Source of the DNA: Akkermansia sp.
Lineage (GTDB): Bacteria; Verrucomicrobiota; Verrucomicrobiia; Verrucomicrobiales; Akkermansiaceae
Length of the DNA stretch: 9,482 nt
Direction: 5' to 3'
Assembly (NCBI GenBank): GCA_017628435.1
Contig: JAGBZE010000102.1
Span: 1-9,482, forward strand
Positions 1-6,160 of this stretch are shown here, piece by piece (within the stretch, counting starts at the first letter, position 1; the number at the start of each line of letters is the position of its first letter). Below the pieces are notes generated by a model. The model saw only the letters and a list, made by a program, of their open reading frames with translations, was not told where the DNA came from and did not search any database. The position numbers and the translations under genes were made by a program.

Positions 1-1
1 C

Positions 2-463
2 CTCTACTGCCCGGACGCCCCCATGAGCGCCCGCAAGGAAGCAGTGAAGGAACATATCAAAGAGAACCTCTTCTTCCTCGACTACGCACCCGTGGCCATC
101 GTCTCCGCCAAGGATTCCTGGGGTATCGACTCCATCTTCAAGAGCATTGCCCGTGTGCAGCAGGAGGCTCTCAACATGCCCACCACGGGCGAGCTGAACC
201 GCCTGCTCCAGCGCGCCATGGAGATGAATCCTCCCGGTCAGCACCGCGTGCTCAAGAAGCGCCTCAAGCTCTTCTACGCCACCACGGCGGTGAATGAGAA
301 GTACACCACCATTCCGGTGCCCACCTATGTGCTGTTCGTGAATGACAAGCGCCTGCTGGCCGACAGCTACGCCCAGTACCTGCGCAACACCATCCGCTCC
401 CGCATCAAGGCGGCCGGTGTGCCCATCGTGCTCTCTCCACGCTCCCGCGTGAGAAATGACTGA
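2..463 (+). CDS. der: Ribosome-assembly GTPase Der (EngA), C-terminal part, 5' truncated
   Basis: The reading frame is open from the left edge, so only the last 153 residues are in the window. Der is a tandem-GTPase protein that helps mature the 50S subunit. Visible are the tail of the second GTPase domain, with the SAK motif (G5-like) in APVAIVSAKDSWGID, followed by the KH-like C-terminal domain. That domain starts near TTGELNRLLQRAMEMNPP, runs through the conserved LKLFYATTAVNEKYTTIPVP and TYVLFVNDKRLL stretches, and ends with SYAQYLRNTIRSRIKAAGVP. This layout and wording are characteristic of Der and not of Era or MnmE. The internal ATG at 23 is not the start, since family-like sequence continues upstream of it (LYCPDAP). 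The gene stops with TGA and is followed by a hairpin that probably ends transcription. Nothing looks broken apart from the window edge. Confidence 0.93.
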   Translation, partial: LYCPDAPMSARKEAVKEHIKENLFFLDYAPVAIVSAKDSWGIDSIFKSIARVQQEALNMPTTGELNRLLQRAMEMNPPGQHRVLKKRLKLFYATTAVNEKYTTIPVPTYVLFVNDKRLLADSYAQYLRNTIRSRIKAAGVPIVLSPRSRVRND

Positions 464-470
464 TTCCTCC

Positions 471-513
471 GGGGGCGGGTGCTGCGGTACTCGCCCCCGC
501 TTCTATTACCTTT
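471..513 (+). terminator. Probable intrinsic terminator after der
   Basis: An inverted repeat, GGGGGCGGGT (471-480) and ACTCGCCCCC (489-498), forms a 10-bp stem with one G-T pair and an 8-nt loop. A pyrimidine-rich but imperfect T tail follows (TTCTATTACCTTT). It lies between the der stop and the ATG at 515, so it also occupies the region just upstream of the nuclease start and could limit that gene's translation or expression. Confidence 0.6.
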
Positions 514-514
514 C

Positions 515-1369
515 ATGAAAAAAACACTACTCTATTTCCTTCTGTGCTGCCCACTGCTGGCAGAAACTCTTACCGGCACCTGCAAACGCGTGGTAGATGG
601 CGATACCCTTCACCTTGACGATGGTACCAAGGTACAGATATGGGGCATCGACGCCCCGGAAAAAGGCCAGCCTTATGCAGCAAAGGCTACGGCCTCACTG
701 GACAAGACCATCAAGGGAAGAAAGCTGAAAATCACGGTACGGGGTACAGACCAGCTTGGCCGCACACTGGCCGATGTTTCCGCAGGTAATACCAACCTGG
801 CCCTCTTCATGGTGCGCACAGGCATGGCCTGGCACGATGATTACAATGCCCCGGAGGCCACCGACCTGGCCGAGGCCATGAAGAAGGCCCGTAAGGCGAA
901 AAAAGGCCTCTGGGCGGACGAGACCTACCTCTTCCGCAAGGGCGGTCTGCAACAGCCGGAACCGGCAGGCGACGAAGTCATCTGCCACTATGTGCAGGAT
1001 GGCGATACCTTCAAACTGCCGGACAACAAGACACGCGTGCGCCTGTGGGGCATCGATGCACCGGAAAAGGGGCAGGCCTATGCTGATGAGGCCCGGGCCC
1101 GGCTGAAAGAACTCTGCGAGGGTAAAACGGTGCGGCTGGAGATAAAGGATACCGACCAGTACGGCCGCAAGGTGGCCGTTGTCTGGATGGGCAAGAAGAA
1201 CATCAACCTCCAGATGGTGAAGGAAGGTCTGGCCTGGCACTATGCCTACTTCGCGCCGGATGCCAAGGACCTGGCAGCCGCCGAAAAGGCCGCACGCAAA
1301 GCACGCAAGGGGTTATGGCAGGACGACACCCCCGTAAATCCATACGATTTCCGCAAGGCATCACGATGA
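515..1369 (+). CDS. Exported protein with two tandem staphylococcal-nuclease (SNc) domains
   Basis: A 284-residue protein, probably a secreted or periplasmic Ca2+-dependent nuclease of the thermonuclease family. Residues 1-16 (MKKTLLYFLLCCPLLA) look like a signal peptide. Two SNase domains follow, at about 22-135 and 157-270, and are roughly half identical by eye, each with DGDT, WGIDAPEKGQ and a DQ(L/Y)GR segment. Mapped on S. aureus nuclease, domain 2 keeps all the key residues: D164 (D21), R176 (R35), D181 (D40), E184 (E43) and R218 (R87). Domain 1 keeps D30, D46, E49 and R83 but has Gln41 in place of catalytic R35. Most bacterial SNases have one such domain. I chose ATG 515 because it starts the signal peptide; the GTG at 479 lies inside the terminator hairpin. 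The stop overlaps the proC start as ATGA, implying co-transcription and translational coupling. No clear Shine-Dalgarno or dedicated promoter was seen. The substrate is unknown. Confidence 0.9.
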   Translation: MKKTLLYFLLCCPLLAETLTGTCKRVVDGDTLHLDDGTKVQIWGIDAPEKGQPYAAKATASLDKTIKGRKLKITVRGTDQLGRTLADVSAGNTNLALFMVRTGMAWHDDYNAPEATDLAEAMKKARKAKKGLWADETYLFRKGGLQQPEPAGDEVICHYVQDGDTFKLPDNKTRVRLWGIDAPEKGQAYADEARARLKELCEGKTVRLEIKDTDQYGRKVAVVWMGKKNINLQMVKEGLAWHYAYFAPDAKDLAAAEKAARKARKGLWQDDTPVNPYDFRKASR

Positions 1370-2151
1370 AACTGGCAATCATAGGCACAGGAAACATGGG
1401 AAGCGCGATTGCTCGCGGCCTCATCGCCGCTGGCGCATGGGATGCTGGCAAACTTATCTGCACTGCAAAGACCGTTGCCAGTCTGGAGCGCATTCAAGCC
1501 ACGCTGCCCGGTGTGCAGACCACCAGGGACAACCGCCAGGCCGCAAGCGAGGCAGATATCATTCTGCTGGCGGTCAAGCCTTGGCTCATGCGGGAAGTGA
1601 TTGAGGAAATTCGCCCTGCCCTGAACTTCAGCCGGCATATCATCATATCCGTGGCAGCGGGCATCAGTCTGCGGGAAATGGAGCAGCTCCTTGCAGCCCC
1701 CACGCAGCCTGTCCTGTTCCGCGCCATGCCGAACACGGCAGTGGCGGTGCTGGATGGCGTGACTTTCATCTGCCAGCAGAACGCTTCTGAAGAGCAGACC
1801 GCAGTGGTGAACAAACTGTTTGCCGCGCTCGGGTACACTGTTATCACCGATGAGCAGCACCTCGCTGCCGGCACGGCGCTCGCCTCCTGCGGCATTGCCT
1901 TTGCCATGCGCTACATCCGCGCCGCCATGGAAGGCGGCGTAGAGCTGGGCTTCCGCCCGGAGGAAGCAGCCCGCATTGTAGAGCACACTGTACACGGCGC
2001 CGCCAGTCTCCTGCTGCAGAGCGGCATGCACCCGGAAGTAGCCATCGACCAGGTGACCACAGCCGGCGGCATCACCATCCGGGGCCTCAATGCCATGGAA
2101 CGCAGCGGATTCACTGCCGCCGTCATCGATGGCCTGAAAGCCAGCCAATGA
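1366..2151 (+). CDS. proC: Pyrroline-5-carboxylate reductase
   Basis: A 261-residue cytoplasmic enzyme, close to the usual family length, that reduces pyrroline-5-carboxylate to proline with NAD(P)H. The N-terminus holds the Rossmann motif GTGNMGSA (residues 7-14). Other family marks are AVKP (69-72), the MPNT motif (121-124), and the signature TTAGGITIRGLNAMERSG (231-248). The dimerisation segment reads ASCGIAFAMRYIRAAMEGG, where the common Ser-Gly-Pro-Ala is Cys-Gly-Ile-Ala, so the usual proline is missing. The start at 1366 is chosen because the Rossmann strand begins at once and the ATG overlaps the nuclease TGA. An ATG-free upstream extension (a possible start at 1315) would add 17 residues with no family match. 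A weak AAGG lies about 8 nt upstream. It shares a transcript with the nuclease but has no obvious functional link to it, and a strong hairpin terminator follows. Confidence 0.95.
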   Translation: MKLAIIGTGNMGSAIARGLIAAGAWDAGKLICTAKTVASLERIQATLPGVQTTRDNRQAASEADIILLAVKPWLMREVIEEIRPALNFSRHIIISVAAGISLREMEQLLAAPTQPVLFRAMPNTAVAVLDGVTFICQQNASEEQTAVVNKLFAALGYTVITDEQHLAAGTALASCGIAFAMRYIRAAMEGGVELGFRPEEAARIVEHTVHGAASLLLQSGMHPEVAIDQVTTAGGITIRGLNAMERSGFTAAVIDGLKASQ

Positions 2152-2175
2152 AGTCTCGAGAACGCCCACAACATT

Positions 2176-2205
2176 GTCGGAGCACGGGACTTTAGTCCCG
2201 AAGCA
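2176..2205. repeat. REP-like palindrome downstream of proC
   Basis: CGGGACTTTAGTCCCG (2185-2200) is a perfect palindrome with 7-bp arms around TT. A GTCG tetranucleotide precedes it (2176-2179), with GAGC and GAAGC flanks. A GT-G head followed by a short hairpin is the layout of REP elements moved by TnpA-REP (RAYT) transposases. It is separate from the terminator that starts 10 nt further on. With one copy in the window, its repeat status is an inference. Confidence 0.4.
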
Positions 2206-2210
2206 CCAGA

Positions 2211-2240
2211 AAGGCCGCCCGAGGGCGGCCTTCTTGTTTG
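2211..2240. terminator. Bidirectional intrinsic terminator between convergent proC and purN
   Basis: A perfect 10-bp inverted repeat: AAGGCCGCCC (2211-2220), GA, GGGCGGCCTT (2223-2232). Two to four of the innermost bases will form the loop in practice. The plus-strand side is followed by CTTGTTTG and the minus-strand side continues with TTTCTGG after the stem. It sits 60 nt past the proC stop and 13 nt past the purN stop, so it can serve both genes. Confidence 0.85.
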
Positions 2241-2245
2241 AAAAC

Positions 2246-2824
2246 TTACAGGCGGGAAATCGCCGAAAGAATGGCGGCGGGGTAGAGGATATGTTCCTGC
2301 ACCTGAATGCGGGCATGCAGGGTCTGCGGAGTATCATCCGGCAGCACGGGCACATAGGCCTGCATGAGAATCTCTCCGGTGTCCATGCCGGCATCCACAT
2401 AATGCACGGTGCAGCCGGCCTGCTTAGCACCGGCATTGAGAGCCTGGGTCCAGGCCTCCACACCCGGGAATGCGGGCAGCAGCGCGGGGTGGATGTTCAG
2501 AATGCGGCGGGGGAAAGCCTCCAGCAGCGGAGCCTTCACCAAGCGCATAAAGCCGGCCAGGCAGATGAGGTCGATATTGAGTTCCTGCAGCTTCTTCGCC
2601 AGCGCCTCCTGCACCTCCAGCGGGAACTTGTTCTTGAAACCACCGCAGTCCATGTATTCGGCGCGCACGCCGTGCTGGCGGGCACGCTCGAGAATGTAGG
2701 CATCCTCGTGGTCAGAGAGGACAATGACGACCTCGGCATCGAGGCGTCCATCAGCAATGGCATTGAAAATAGACTGGCAATTGGAACCAGACCCGGAACC
2801 CAGTACAGCAAGACGGAGACTCAT
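2246..2824 (-). CDS. purN: Phosphoribosylglycinamide formyltransferase (GAR transformylase)
   Basis: A 192-residue cytoplasmic enzyme that transfers a formyl group from 10-formyltetrahydrofolate to glycinamide ribonucleotide, the third step of IMP synthesis. It begins MSLRLAVLGSGSGSN, the phosphate-binding opening of PurN. The folate-site and catalytic region reads LNIHPALLPAFPG, giving N110 and H112, and D148 lies in VDAGMDTGEIL; these match E. coli N106, H108 and D144. The tail QVQEHILYP is also typical. Length is normal (E. coli about 212). I take ATG 2824. An in-frame ATG at 2836 adds only MGGV and lies inside the -10 box of the promoter just upstream, so it would not be on that transcript. 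The gene follows secY on the same strand but is isolated from it by a terminator and has its own promoter. No other pur gene is nearby. Confidence 0.95.
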   Translation of the reverse strand: MSLRLAVLGSGSGSNCQSIFNAIADGRLDAEVVIVLSDHEDAYILERARQHGVRAEYMDCGGFKNKFPLEVQEALAKKLQELNIDLICLAGFMRLVKAPLLEAFPRRILNIHPALLPAFPGVEAWTQALNAGAKQAGCTVHYVDAGMDTGEILMQAYVPVLPDDTPQTLHARIQVQEHILYPAAILSAISRL

Positions 2825-2834
2825 AACGCCGCCC

Positions 2835-2862
2835 ATTCTACCTGATACGCCGGATTTGTCAA
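2835..2862 (-). promoter_or_regulatory. Sigma-70-type promoter of purN
   Basis: On the minus strand a perfect -35 TTGACA (2862-2857) is followed, after 16 bp, by -10 TAGAAT (2840-2835). A start of transcription 6-8 nt later falls at about 2829-2827, only 3-5 nt before ATG 2824. The -35 box starts 5 nt after the spc-operon terminator stem. Confidence 0.75.
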
Positions 2863-2866
2863 TGCA

Positions 2867-2902
2867 AATCGGGCGGGGTTCGCATTGGAACCCCGCCCGA
2901 TT
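2867..2902 (-). terminator. Terminator hairpin at the end of the spc operon
   Basis: A perfect 15-bp inverted repeat, AATCGGGCGGGGTTC (2867-2881) and GAACCCCGCCCGATT (2888-2902), with a 6-nt loop. It lies 24 nt after the secY stop. On the minus strand the stem ends in TT and is followed by TGCATTG, so the U tract is short, but the stem is very strong. It separates the secY transcript from purN. Confidence 0.8.
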
Positions 2903-2925
2903 GAAAAGTTAGCGTTCTGCGCTTA

Positions 2926-4401
2926 TCAGCTGGCGAGCACGATAGCGCCGGCAAGAACGAAGAGGGAGATAATCACCCAGAGGATGACCACACCGCGACC
3001 TTCGGCTGCGTTACCGGTACCCTGCAGATGGCTGTACTTGCCACGGATCTTACCCTTCTTCATGAAGCCATCGTAGTTCTTCTGAAGGAGCGTAGCCTCC
3101 ACCTGGCGCATCATGTCCAGCAGCACGCCCACGAGAATGAGCAGAGAGGTACCACCGAAGAACTGGGTCACCAGCATGGGCAGACCACCCCACACGGAAA
3201 GCAGGCTCGGCAGGAAGTAGATGAGGGTCAGGAACAGAGAGCCGGAGAAGGTAAGGCGGGACATGGTGTCGTCCAGGAACTTGGCCGTGGGGGGGCCGGG
3301 ACGCACGCCGGGGATGTAACCACCACTGCGCTTCAGGTCCTCAGAAATCTGCTGCGGCTGGAACATCGTGGCCACCCAGAAGTACGAGAAGAAGTAAATC
3401 ATGATGGCGGAGATGATGTAGTAAGGGAAATCATTCGGGGAAAGCCAGTTGGCCACCAGGCCCACTACCCAGCTGTCCTGAGAGAACATCTGCTGCACCA
3501 GCATCTGCGGCAGAGCCAGAATGGCGGTGGCGAAGATAACGGGCATCACACCGGAGTAGTTGAGCTTGAGCGGCAGGTACTGGGTGCCACCCTGCATCAT
3601 CTTGCCGTGGCCTACAACGCGCTTGGCATACTGCACCGGGATACGGCGCTGAGCCTGGCTCACAACAACCACGAGAGCCACCACCAGCACCATGAAGAGA
3701 ATGAGGGCCACCATGCCCAGAGAACCCAGCGGATTGAGCTCCGTTCCCTTCATCACGCAATACTGCCATGCCACGGCGAAAGCACCGGGAAGAGCGTGAA
3801 TGATGTTCACGGAGATGATAAGGGAGATACCATTGCCCACACCGCGCTCGGTAATCTGATCACCAATCCACATGAGGAACATGGTGCCGGTCACGATGAT
3901 GAAGATGGTGGTGAGGGTGAAGATAATGCCGGGATTCATCACCAGGTCATTGGCATTCAGGCCAATGGTGGAGGGGTTGCGCAGGGTCTGAGTCAGGAAG
4001 TAACCCTGGATGATGGCGATGATGATGGCCAGAATACGGGTGTACTTGGTCATCTTCTGGCGCCCGCCTTCCTCGCGCATCATCTTCTGCCAGGAGGGCA
4101 GCACGGCACCCATGAGCTGGGTCATAATGGAGGCGGAAATGTACGGCATGATACCCAGGGCGAAGATACCGCACTGCTGCAGACCGCCACCGGAGAAAAT
4201 GGTGAGAATGGAGCCAAGTGCGCCGAGGGGGCTATCGCCCTCCTTGGAGGCCTCGGCCACGCAACGGGCCAGCTCGGCTACGTCCACGCCCGGAAGGGGC
4301 AGATGCACACCAAGGCGCACGATGACGATCATGGCCAGGGTGAAGAGGATGCGGCTCCGGAGCTCCGGTACCTTCATGGTATTAGCAAATGCTGAAATCA
4401 T
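2926..4401 (-). CDS. secY: Preprotein translocase subunit SecY
   Basis: The channel subunit of the SecYEG translocon in the inner membrane. The 491 residues exceed the roughly 440 of E. coli SecY. Recognisable parts are the first membrane segment (about 17-35), the plug and second segment (LTIFSGGGLQQ, 66-76, then FALGIMPYISASI, 80-92), the GVGNGISLII motif (187-196), the cytoplasmic loop SQAQRRIPVQYAKR (248-261), and the C5 loop and later segments (SGGYIPGVRPGPPT, 359-372). Two differences stand out: a longer first periplasmic loop (about 40-62), and an extension after the normal end near YDGFMKKGKIRGK that includes a further hydrophobic helix (about 470-490). The start is supported by AGGA five bases upstream of the ATG, the only typical Shine-Dalgarno in the operon. 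The gene follows rplO as usual, but across a 219-bp gap, and is followed by a terminator in place of rpsM. Confidence 0.97.
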   Translation of the reverse strand: MISAFANTMKVPELRSRILFTLAMIVIVRLGVHLPLPGVDVAELARCVAEASKEGDSPLGALGSILTIFSGGGLQQCGIFALGIMPYISASIMTQLMGAVLPSWQKMMREEGGRQKMTKYTRILAIIIAIIQGYFLTQTLRNPSTIGLNANDLVMNPGIIFTLTTIFIIVTGTMFLMWIGDQITERGVGNGISLIISVNIIHALPGAFAVAWQYCVMKGTELNPLGSLGMVALILFMVLVVALVVVVSQAQRRIPVQYAKRVVGHGKMMQGGTQYLPLKLNYSGVMPVIFATAILALPQMLVQQMFSQDSWVVGLVANWLSPNDFPYYIISAIMIYFFSYFWVATMFQPQQISEDLKRSGGYIPGVRPGPPTAKFLDDTMSRLTFSGSLFLTLIYFLPSLLSVWGGLPMLVTQFFGGTSLLILVGVLLDMMRQVEATLLQKNYDGFMKKGKIRGKYSHLQGTGNAAEGRGVVILWVIISLFVLAGAIVLAS

Positions 4402-4620
4402 GGTTTCCTGGGTTGTTAAGATGTTGTAGAAGTCTGTTGTGCAGCGGGGTGGTGCGGCAGCCCGGCAGGCGGCTGTTTATCCTCACACCATATTGATGCT
4501 TAGAAAAATAGAGAATTCTGCGAAAAACCCTCCCCTTTTCTTACACAGTTGCCGGGCAGCGCTGCGCTGCCCGGCTCTGTGTCAAGTTTTTGCAAAGACT
4601 CATTGCTGAGCCTGAGTCCT
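4402..4620 (-). promoter_or_regulatory. Structured rplO-secY intergenic region
   Basis: These 219 bases hold no credible ORF, though spc-operon genes are normally packed tightly. They contain a strong palindrome (4543-4582), a smaller hairpin just after the rplO stop (GACTCA and TGAGTC at 4597-4618), and a third GC-rich word, GCCGGGCTGC on the minus strand (4466-4457). That word could pair with one palindrome arm with a single mismatch. I found no convincing -35/-10 pair. It may act as a processing, attenuation or differential-expression site between ribosomal genes and secY. Confidence 0.4.
4543..4582. repeat. Large palindrome between rplO and secY
   Basis: The inner arms GCCGGGCAGCG (4551-4561) and CGCTGCCCGGC (4565-4575) pair perfectly around a CTG loop. 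The outer arms ACACAG (4543-4548) and CTGTGT (4577-4582) extend the stem past a 2-versus-1-nt bulge. On the plus strand it is followed by CAAGTTTTTGC, like an intrinsic terminator. On the minus strand, the direction of the operon, only AAGAAAAGG follows, so it should not stop operon transcription. It may be an RNA-processing hairpin or a repeated element. Confidence 0.65.
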
Positions 4621-5079
4621 TTACTGGGCGCTGAGCACCGTGAGGGTGCCACCAGCGGCCTCGATCTTGGCAGCAACAGAAGCGCTGGCAAAATCAACGG
4701 TCACGTTCAGAGCCTTGGAAAGGTTACCATTGCCGAGGAGCTTCACAGCGTCAGCCTGGCCCTTCACGAGGCCCATGGCGCGCAGTTCGTTCTCGGTAAC
4801 CGTGGCACCGGCTTCAAAGAAAGCTTCGAGCTGGTTCAGGTTCACAATGGCGATGGTGGACTGGAAGCGGGCGTTGTTGAAGCCCTTCTTCGGCAGACGA
4901 CGATGAAGGGGCATCTGACCACCTTCGAAGCCGGGGCGGATGGAGCCACCGGAACGAGCCTTCTGGCCCTTGTTGCCCTTACCGCAGGTCTTACCCAGGC
5001 CGGAGCTTTCGCCGCAACCGAGGCGCTTCTTGCGATGCTTGGCACCCGGATTCGGCTGGAGATTGTCGAGAGTCAACAT
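4621..5079 (-). CDS. rplO: 50S ribosomal protein L15
   Basis: A 152-residue late-assembly 50S protein with a length close to the family norm (E. coli 144). The basic, glycine-rich N-terminal half is typical: LTLDNLQPNPGAKHRKKR, then GLGKTCGKGNKGQKARSGG (27-45), GFEGGQMPLHRRLPKKGF (50-67). The globular C-terminal part ends with the L15 signature region, here ALNVTVDFASASVAAKIEAA (123-142) followed by GG. The start ATG has no Shine-Dalgarno; the upstream bases are AT-rich (ATATTCAAGAATC). It follows rpsE by 32 nt with no rpmD (L30) gene between them, and it precedes the unusual 219-bp gap before secY. Confidence 0.97.
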   Translation of the reverse strand: MLTLDNLQPNPGAKHRKKRLGCGESSGLGKTCGKGNKGQKARSGGSIRPGFEGGQMPLHRRLPKKGFNNARFQSTIAIVNLNQLEAFFEAGATVTENELRAMGLVKGQADAVKLLGNGNLSKALNVTVDFASASVAAKIEAAGGTLTVLSAQ

Positions 5080-5111
5080 GATTCTTGAATATCTATGGTT
5101 GGTGGTTTAAC

Positions 5112-5747
5112 TCAGATGGAGGCGTCCTTCTTCTTCTTGCCACGGGCGGAGAGAACCTGGTCAGCAGTGCGCATGTCGAGCATAGCCTGCATGGTAGCCT
5201 TCACCACGTTAGCGGCGTTGGAGGAACCCAGAGACTTGGCGATGACGTTGCTCACGCCGGCAGCCTCAAGCACGGAACGCACCTTGGCGCTGGCCACAAG
5301 ACCGGTACCGGAAGCAGCGGGCTTCAGAACGATCTTGGCGCCACCGAACTCGCTGTAGGTCTCGTGCGGGATGGTGTCGTTCACCACGGTCACCTTCTTC
5401 ATAGCACGCTTGGCAGCGTCGGTACCCTTGCGGATAGCGTCGGAAACCTCGTTAGCCTTGCCGAAGCCGTAGCCAACCTTACCCTTCTGGTCACCCACAA
5501 CGATGAGGGCGGAGAAGGAGAAGCGGCGGCCACCCTTAACAACCTTGGCGCAACGGTTCACGTACACAACCTTCTCCATCAGCTGAGGACCTTCCTCAAC
5601 GGGAGTCTCGTTGCGGCGACCACCCTCACGGCGCGGGCCGCGGCCGGGACGGTTGCCATCGCGACGGGGACCACGGCCACCGCGCTGCTGCGGGGCGGGA
5701 GTAGCCTGAGTCTCTTCGGCCGGAGCTTTCGTTTCTTCAGTGTTCAT
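5112..5747 (-). CDS. rpsE: 30S ribosomal protein S5 with Arg/Gly-rich N-terminal extension
   Basis: A 30S protein at the mRNA entry side, involved in decoding accuracy. At 211 residues it is longer than E. coli S5 (167). The family core starts near residue 57 with MEKVVYVNRCAKVVKGGRR and the double-stranded-RNA-binding-like domain FSFSALIVVGD, VGYGFGKANEV. The second domain follows, with SGTGLVASAKVRSVLEAAGV (146-165) and SLGSSNAANVVKAT (172-185). Residues 1-56 are extra: an acidic Pro/Glu/Thr part (1-20), then RGG- and RGP-type repeats (22-45). The C-terminus ends in a KKKK run. Residue M57 cannot be excluded as an internal start, but the long form is open, begins with ATG and has AAAGG 11 bases upstream. 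No L30 gene follows it. Confidence 0.96.
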   Translation of the reverse strand: MNTEETKAPAEETQATPAPQQRGGRGPRRDGNRPGRGPRREGGRRNETPVEEGPQLMEKVVYVNRCAKVVKGGRRFSFSALIVVGDQKGKVGYGFGKANEVSDAIRKGTDAAKRAMKKVTVVNDTIPHETYSEFGGAKIVLKPAASGTGLVASAKVRSVLEAAGVSNVIAKSLGSSNAANVVKATMQAMLDMRTADQVLSARGKKKKDASI

Positions 5748-5768
5748 TTTTCTATAAACCTTTCTTCT

Positions 5769-6119
5769 TTAGAATTTCAGACCAGCCTCACGAGCGGCAT
5801 CGGCCAGGGCCTTAACCTTCCCGTGGTAGAGGAAACCACCGCGGTCGAATACAACCTCAGTGATACCAGCGGCCAGCGCGCGCTCACCAACAAGGGCGCC
5901 CACCTTAGCGGCGGTCTCCAGGTTGGCCTTCTTCAGCTCAAGCTGCTTGGTGCAGGCGCTGCAGAGAGTCACACCCTTGGTGTCATCGATCACCTGGGCA
6001 TATACGTGCTGGTTAGAGAAACTTACAGCCAGACGGGGACGCTCAGGCGTACCGGCAAGCTTCTTGCGGATACGCGTATGAACGCGGGCACGGATGGCTT
6101 TGCGATTGATAGTGCTCAT
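5769..6119 (-). CDS. rplR: 50S ribosomal protein L18
   Basis: A 116-residue 5S rRNA-binding protein of the 50S central protuberance, working with L5 and L25. Length matches E. coli (117). The basic N-terminus reads RARVHTRIRKKLAGTPERPR (10-29), followed by LAVSFSNQHVYAQVIDD (30-46). The near-invariant end FDRGGFLYHGKVKALADAAR (91-110) continues to EAGLKF. It has two cysteines close together (C53, C56), with no sign of a full zinc site. No true Shine-Dalgarno is seen upstream (TACTAGAAGAAT). It lies 41 nt after rplF and 21 nt before rpsE. Confidence 0.97.
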   Translation of the reverse strand: MSTINRKAIRARVHTRIRKKLAGTPERPRLAVSFSNQHVYAQVIDDTKGVTLCSACTKQLELKKANLETAAKVGALVGERALAAGITEVVFDRGGFLYHGKVKALADAAREAGLKF

Positions 6120-6160
6120 ATTCTTCTAGTAAACTTTTAAAGGGTTTGAGATGATAATGA

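Noticed and set aside
479..514. Earlier GTG start for the nuclease
   Set aside because: It would add 12 residues ahead of a normal signal peptide and lies within the terminator stem.
1246..2463. 405-residue minus-strand ORF opposite proC and the nuclease end
   Set aside because: It is antisense to clearly coding proC, runs through the terminator region and into purN in another frame, and resembles no family.
3028..4395. 455-residue plus-strand ORF rich in His, Gly and Glu
   Set aside because: It is the exact antisense of secY; biased codon use in a GC-rich gene leaves the opposite frame open.
4500..4697. 65-residue minus-strand ORF in the rplO-secY gap
   Set aside because: It overlaps the end of rplO, spans the palindrome, and has no family resemblance or ribosome site.
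5085..6140. 351-residue plus-strand ORF
   Set aside because: It is antisense to rpsE and rplR, both with full family signatures, and is low in complexity.
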